DNA of 64,000 nt from Parvibaculum sp. (lineage in GTDB: Bacteria; Pseudomonadota; Alphaproteobacteria; Parvibaculales; Parvibaculaceae), in contig JAHBYL010000011.1 of the NCBI GenBank assembly GCA_019635955.1, forward strand, positions 1 through 64,000, read 5' to 3'. A program made the position numbers and the translations under genes. This document shows positions 61,755-64,000 of this stretch, in pieces (position 1 is the first letter of the stretch; each line of letters begins with the position of its first letter). Under the pieces are notes generated by a model that saw only the letters and a list, made by a program, of their open reading frames with translations, was not told the DNA's origin and did not search any database.

Positions 61755-62090
61755 GATTGCCCTCACCAAATGGGCCGGTCGCACCGGCCGATCCCCGTAA
61801 CGCCCCGGCCGGGAACGACGCATGAGTACTGCGGCGTTATGCCCCGTTCCATTGGACTATTAAGGATGATCTTGATGGTGGACTGAAAATAATTGGTTAA
61901 TATTACTTCGTTCTCTAAAGTTTTATTATAAACTATACTTATATACTGCATTTATAACTCAGATTAAAAATACGATTTTACCTGAAATAGGCATGGAACC
62001 TATTGTTTGAAAAGGGTAATTATCCCATATTGGAACAATGAGTCTTGGCTCAATAGTGCCGCGGGCGTCTGGTGGCGGACAGGTCGAAGT
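61755..62090. other. AT-rich divergent intergenic region
   Basis: A 336-base gap between the globin-MCP and FNR-type genes. Its middle (about 61880-62040) is strikingly AT-rich against the GC-rich surroundings, with several TATAAT- or TATACT-like strings, so promoters for both directions are likely. A perfect GGCCGGT-CGC-ACCGGCC hairpin (61773-61789) lies in the MCP leader, 19 bases before its start. No TTGAT-N4-ATCAA FNR box was found. No gene is supported. Confidence 0.6.
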
Positions 62091-62852
62091 ATGAGTGGAA
62101 GCCCCATCCGTCAGGATGAAAGCCGGAATCCGTCAGTCAGGGGCACCGGTGCGGCGCCAGAAAGTTGTGCTCCCTGTCCATTCCGGCATGTCGGCATCTG
62201 TGCGGCGGTCATGGACGCAAGGTCCGGCAGGCAACGCCGTAAAGCAGAGGGGACCGCCCGCGCGCGGCAGCATATTTTCAGACCGGGTGAGGAGCCGGGG
62301 CGTATCATCGTACTTCGGTCCGGCTGGGCAGCACGCTTCACTCATGTGCCCGACGGCCGCCGGCAGGTTCTCTCAGTTCTCGTGCCGGGCGATATTGCGG
62401 GCGCCGAACTTGTCATTCAGCCGAGCATCCGTGTTCCCGTACAGGCGCTGACCGACGTCTCCTATTGTGCCTTCGACGTCGCCGATTTGAAGGAGATCGG
62501 CGTCGAGGATCCGTCGCTTGTATGGTCCTTCCTCGATATCTGCACCTCCGGACGCAAGGACACCGAAGCGCGGCTCGTCGATCTCGGCAGGCGCAACGCC
62601 GAACAGCGCCTCGCCCGCTTTATCGCGGATTTACATCGCCGTCTCCGGAGGCACGGCATCGCCGACGAAAGCTCGATGCCCTTTCCACTCCGCCAGCAGA
62701 CGATTGCCGACGCGCTTGGCCTCACGCAGGTTCACGTGAGCCGCGTGATGAGCAGCTTTCGCGAAAGCAATGTCCTCAAGGTGATCGGCGGGCGGCTTTT
62801 CATCAAGGATCTGGAGGCGCTGCTCGATATCGCCGAAATCTACCGCCGCTAG
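62091..62852 (+). CDS. Crp/Fnr-family regulator with FnrN-type iron-sulfur cysteines
   Basis: A 253-residue regulator. The N-terminus has C26-x2-C29-x7-C37, and C126 lies in the effector domain: the four-cysteine set that holds an O2-labile [4Fe-4S] cluster in FnrN/AadR-type proteins. The cyclic-nucleotide-fold domain spans about 60-165; the winged helix is near 200-230 with LTQVHVSRVMSSF as the recognition helix. It should activate or repress genes when oxygen is low. ATG 62091 is used; an upstream TTG (62007) would add 28 residues. Divergent from the O2-sensing chemotaxis operon. Confidence 0.92.
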   Translation: MSGSPIRQDESRNPSVRGTGAAPESCAPCPFRHVGICAAVMDARSGRQRRKAEGTARARQHIFRPGEEPGRIIVLRSGWAARFTHVPDGRRQVLSVLVPGDIAGAELVIQPSIRVPVQALTDVSYCAFDVADLKEIGVEDPSLVWSFLDICTSGRKDTEARLVDLGRRNAEQRLARFIADLHRRLRRHGIADESSMPFPLRQQTIADALGLTQVHVSRVMSSFRESNVLKVIGGRLFIKDLEALLDIAEIYRR

Positions 62853-63241
62853 ATGGGAAATTGCCAGGGGCTCGCTCGCAGCGACGCTCTCGGCCGACGA
62901 CCATTGGTATTCGGATCAGGTCCCAAAACGCCGGTTTCGCCGCGGGCTTTAGTGTCAGGCGGTCCAATTTGACGTCCGGAAGTCCCCGCCGCCAGTTTAT
63001 CTGAGGGGCCGGTATTGAATGGGAGCAAGGCGGCCATATTTACTGGGCGCCGATCTCAGCCCTCGGCATGTGCTGCACCTATCCGCCGGAATTCGCTCTC
63101 CCCGGCAGGCAGGCCACGGGGCGCATTTCCACGACAAATCAAACCAATTTATCCTGTGAAATCACAGCTTTATGAACCGGTGTACATGAAGCTTCCGCCG
63201 TTGTAAGCACTTCCACGCCCCCAATCGTCAGGCCGCCGAAC
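62853..63241. other. 389-base intergenic region upstream of cysD
   Basis: No gene, terminator with T-tract or known RNA motif is supported here. Short open frames lack ribosome sites and coding bias. The only clear structure is a palindrome at 63154-63167. The region probably holds the promoter and leader of cysD. Confidence 0.5.
63154..63167 (+). promoter_or_regulatory. Palindrome upstream of cysD
   Basis: CTGTGA and TCACAG form a perfect 6-2-6 palindrome, 74 bases before the cysD start. The half-site resembles TGTGA of CRP/FNR-type sites, but the spacer is two bases instead of six. It may be the operator of a sulfur-assimilation regulator. Confidence 0.4.
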
Positions 63242-64000
63242 ATGACCAGCAAGAACCTAACCCATCTGGAGCGCCTCGAAGCCGAGGCCATCCACATCAT
63301 GCGCGAGGTGGTGGCGGAGTGTCAGAACCCCGTCATGCTCTATTCGGTGGGCAAGGACAGCGCGGTGATGCTGCACCTTGCGCGGAAAGCCTTCTACCCC
63401 TCGCCGCCGCCCTTCCCGCTGCTCCATGTCGACACGACGTGGAAATTCAAGGCGATGTACGAAATGCGCGATCGGATGGCGAAGACATCCGGCATGGAGC
63501 TCCTCGTTCACCGCAACCCGGAAGCCGAAGCGCGCGGCATCAATCCGTTCGATCACGGCCCCCTGCACACGGATATGTGGAAGACCGAGGGCCTGAAGCA
63601 GGCGCTGACCATGTGGAACTTCGACGCTGCCTTCGGCGGCGCACGCCGTGACGAGGAGAAGAGCCGCGCCAAGGAACGCATTCTCTCCTTCCGTACGGCG
63701 AGCCATGGCTGGGACCCGAAGAACCAGCGGCCCGAATTGTGGAACCTCTATAACGCACGCAAGAACAAGGGCGAGTCCATCCGCGTCTTTCCGATTTCAA
63801 ACTGGACCGAGCTCGATATCTGGCAATACATCCATCTGAACGACATCCCGATCGTCCCGCTCTATTTTGCCGACGAGCGGCCCACGGTCGTGCGCGACGG
63901 CATGCTGCTCATGGTGGATGACGAGCGCTTTCCGCTTCAGCCCGGCGAAGTGCCCGTGATGCGCTCGGTCCGCTTCCGCACGCTTGGCTGTTATCCGCTG
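63242..64000 (+). CDS. cysD: Sulfate adenylyltransferase subunit 2 CysD (partial)
   Basis: The first 253 residues of CysD, the catalytic ATP-sulfurylase subunit that makes adenosine phosphosulfate from sulfate; about 50 C-terminal residues lie past the right edge. The N-type ATP pyrophosphatase loop SVGKDS is at 35-40, and the [16 protein letters not shown] and [15 protein letters not shown] segments are diagnostic. cysN, the GTPase partner, should follow outside the window. It begins after 389 bases of non-coding DNA, and is unrelated to the FNR-type gene upstream. Confidence 0.96.
   Translation, partial: MTSKNLTHLERLEAEAIHIMREVVAECQNPVMLYSVGKDSAVMLHLARKAFYPSPPPFPLLHVDTTWKFKAMYEMRDRMAKTSGMELLVHRNPEAEARGINPFDHGPLHTDMWKTEGLKQALTMWNFDAAFGGARRDEEKSRAKERILSFRTASHGWDPKNQRPELWNLYNARKNKGESIRVFPISNWTELDIWQYIHLNDIPIVPLYFADERPTVVRDGMLLMVDDERFPLQPGEVPVMRSVRFRTLGCYPL

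Noticed and set aside
61755-62090. FNR box in the divergent spacer
   Set aside because: I looked for TTGAT-N4-ATCAA and close variants and found no convincing match, so cross-regulation is only a hypothesis.
62853-63241. Riboswitch or small gene upstream of cysD
   Set aside because: No SAM, cobalamin or other known RNA core sequence was recognised, and short frames lack ribosome sites.

Overview
The window is GC-rich, densely coded chromosomal DNA from an alphaproteobacterium. Markers of that class include a PodJ-like SEL1/peptidoglycan-binding protein, the TIGR02186 membrane family, a DUF6460-type small membrane protein, ligase-associated PdeM and Lhr-type helicase, a class I lysyl-tRNA synthetase and an FnrN-type regulator. 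The heavy investment in acyl-CoA, malonyl-CoA and flavin-monooxygenase chemistry resembles Parvibaculum-like bacteria, but the genus is an inference. I see no tRNA, rRNA, CRISPR array, phage or insertion sequence.

Layout. 1-6.2 kb: a minus-strand beta-oxidation operon (MerR regulator, two acyl-CoA dehydrogenases, thiolase, and a FadB/FadJ-type enzyme cut by the left edge). 6.4-14 kb: a CAP-domain lipoprotein, an orphan TRAP solute-binding protein, the PodJ-like protein, then TauE/SafE, TIGR02186 and CcdA in a tight row. 14-18.6 kb: PdeM, the ligase-associated helicase, an MscS channel and a small membrane protein. 18.7-28.8 kb: SDR and MDR oxidoreductases, two alpha/beta hydrolases, a TetR regulator, a flavin monooxygenase, two coupled hot-dog thioesterases with a MATE exporter, and a TMEM165/GDT1 cation transporter whose leader carries a yybP-ykoY (Mn2+) riboswitch. 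28.8-39.3 kb: AraC regulator, ArsC, PyrD with DUF952, an S24-type repressor, class I LysRS, a hybrid-like histidine kinase, a Rad3/DinG-type helicase and TerB. 39.3-49.8 kb: secreted proteins, a sterol-desaturase-family enzyme coupled to a SixA-type phosphatase, an anchored solute-binding domain protein, a glycosyltransferase with an N-terminal MshEN (c-di-GMP-binding) domain followed by a response regulator, malonyl-CoA synthetase, a BCCT transporter and a 30-residue membrane peptide.

49.9-62.9 kb: a tandem DsbA/kappa-GST-like protein, then an eight-gene minus-strand chemotaxis operon (globin-coupled MCP, PAS histidine kinase, CheA-REC, CheW, CheY, CheZ, CheB, CheR). It is divergent from an FNR-type iron-sulfur regulator across an AT-rich spacer, so the block looks like an oxygen-response island. 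The right edge cuts cysD, the start of sulfate activation.

The most noteworthy items are the MshEN-glycosyltransferase/response-regulator pair, the globin-MCP chemotaxis operon beside an FNR-type regulator, and the manganese riboswitch in front of a TTG-started transporter. Several palindromic sites in front of regulators are new candidates for operators.
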